From an uncultured Mycoplasma sp. (GTDB taxonomy: Bacteria > Bacillota_I > Bacilli_A > RF39 > UBA660): a stretch of 13,927 nt of DNA. Positions 13,368-13,927 of the stretch are shown in pieces. The position numbers and the translations under genes were made by a program. The stretch is taken from contig CANDSI010000008.1 of assembly GCA_947388575.1 (NCBI GenBank), forward strand, positions 1-13,927. Direction: 5' to 3'. The notes under the pieces were generated by a model. The model did no database searches, was not told where the DNA came from, and worked only from the letters and a program-made list of their open reading frames with translations. Within the stretch, counting starts at the first letter, position 1. Each line of letters begins with the position of its first letter.

Positions 13368-13927
13368 CTATTTATTAAATAAAAAAATATCGTAAGGATA
13401 ACCTGCCTCAATATATTTTTCTGTTAATTCCATTTTATACTTTTCTAATAATTCTAAATACTTATATTTAAAACAATTTTTACATAGCCATTTAATTCCT
13501 TCTTTAGAAATTTTATACTTTCCATTATCAATGAATCTATAAGTTTTATTTACTTTCAACATTTTTAGAATTGCTTTTCTTATTGTTTCAGCTTTTCTTT
13601 TAAAATACTCATCTAATTCATATACATACATATTATCTACAAAAAAATCTTTAGTAGGTACATTTAATAATTCTTCATATAACTGTATTCTAGTTATAAA
13701 AAATTCTATATCTGCATCTATTAAAGGTTTTTCTTGTTGATAATATACATCTAATAACCAGTAAAAGCCTTCTGATAAAATATAATGTTTTCTACTATCT
13801 GGATTTTGACATTTCCATCTACAAGAAGGGTGCTTTTCATTCATAATATCTATTGCATCAATCAAATCTTTCATGTTTATATTTTTATTGGTTCTAGTTT
13901 TAATATTTAATAATTTTAAATTTTCTA
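13368..13927 (-). CDS. Unrecognised mobile-element protein, 5'-truncated by window
   Basis: The first ATG (13874) has no ribosome binding site, and the frame stays open upstream to the window edge (ENLKLLNIKTRTNKNIN before the Met). The gene therefore most likely begins outside the window. The visible part (~186 residues) is rich in aromatic and charged residues (YWLLDVYYQQEKPLID, KYLELLEKYKMELTEKY) with a Cys-x3-Cys-like region (SCRWKCQ). I recognise no domain. Its position before mobC and the relaxase suggests a mobile-element gene, possibly replication or regulation. Confidence 0.6.
   Translation of the reverse strand, partial: ENLKLLNIKTRTNKNINMKDLIDAIDIMNEKHPSCRWKCQNPDSRKHYILSEGFYWLLDVYYQQEKPLIDADIEFFITRIQLYEELLNVPTKDFFVDNMYVYELDEYFKRKAETIRKAILKMLKVNKTYRFIDNGKYKISKEGIKWLCKNCFKYKYLELLEKYKMELTEKYIEAGYPYDIFLFNK

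Overview
The window is very AT-rich (roughly a quarter G+C by eye). It carries strong GGAGG-type ribosome binding sites, an HU protein, AbrB-type regulators and a Spo0E-like protein, so it most likely comes from a spore-forming-lineage low-GC Firmicute (Clostridia-like, perhaps uncultured). I cannot name a species.

Layout. (1) 1-4011: two adjacent MacB/FtsX-type ABC transporter proteins on the + strand; the first is cut by the window start. (2) 4129-5320: a small two-helix membrane protein (- strand), a divergent XRE-family repressor (+) and a 62-residue protein (+). These are tied together by three 21-bp palindromes of form TATSTAG-N7-CTASATA, two of which overlap probable -35 boxes. (3) 5472-7786: a regulatory cluster with a tandem AbrB-domain protein, an unrecognised 207-residue protein, a second XRE regulator (- strand), a protein with a degenerate response-regulator receiver domain, and a 46-residue Spo0E-like protein. 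A second repeated operator-like sequence (ACAAAC-TGG-GTTTGT) links the two halves. (4) 7831-8847: HU (-), then a two-gene + operon encoding a free-standing RNA polymerase alpha-CTD-like protein and a free-standing zinc ribbon of the large-serine-recombinase type. (5) 9027-9354: an initiator tRNA-fMet gene interrupted after the anticodon by a ~252-nt group I intron, with its own promoter and terminator. (6) 9407-13927: a - strand mobile-element segment with a partial gene, MobC, a MOBP-type relaxase, a C5-cytosine DNA methyltransferase and a small zinc protein.

The most striking observation concerns reading frames. Two genes (the XRE repressor at 4622 and the DNA methyltransferase at 9713-11196) need +1 frame shifts to give intact proteins: one in the first and two in the second. 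All three shifts fall exactly on an in-frame CGG codon followed by translation resuming on the overlapping GGN glycine codon. Those three are the only in-frame CGG codons I can find in about 4,000 codons of annotated coding sequence here. The DNA methyltransferase keeps every catalytic motif across its three frames. This suggests that CGG is not read as a normal arginine codon in this genome, and that CGGN is decoded as glycine by a +1 shift or a four-base reading. Artefact or systematic sequencing error is the main alternative.

Functionally, the window looks like a chromosomal segment with accessory regulatory islands next to a mobilisable element. The initiator tRNA intron and the CGG-linked frame shifts both concern the translation machinery and are the parts most worth following up.
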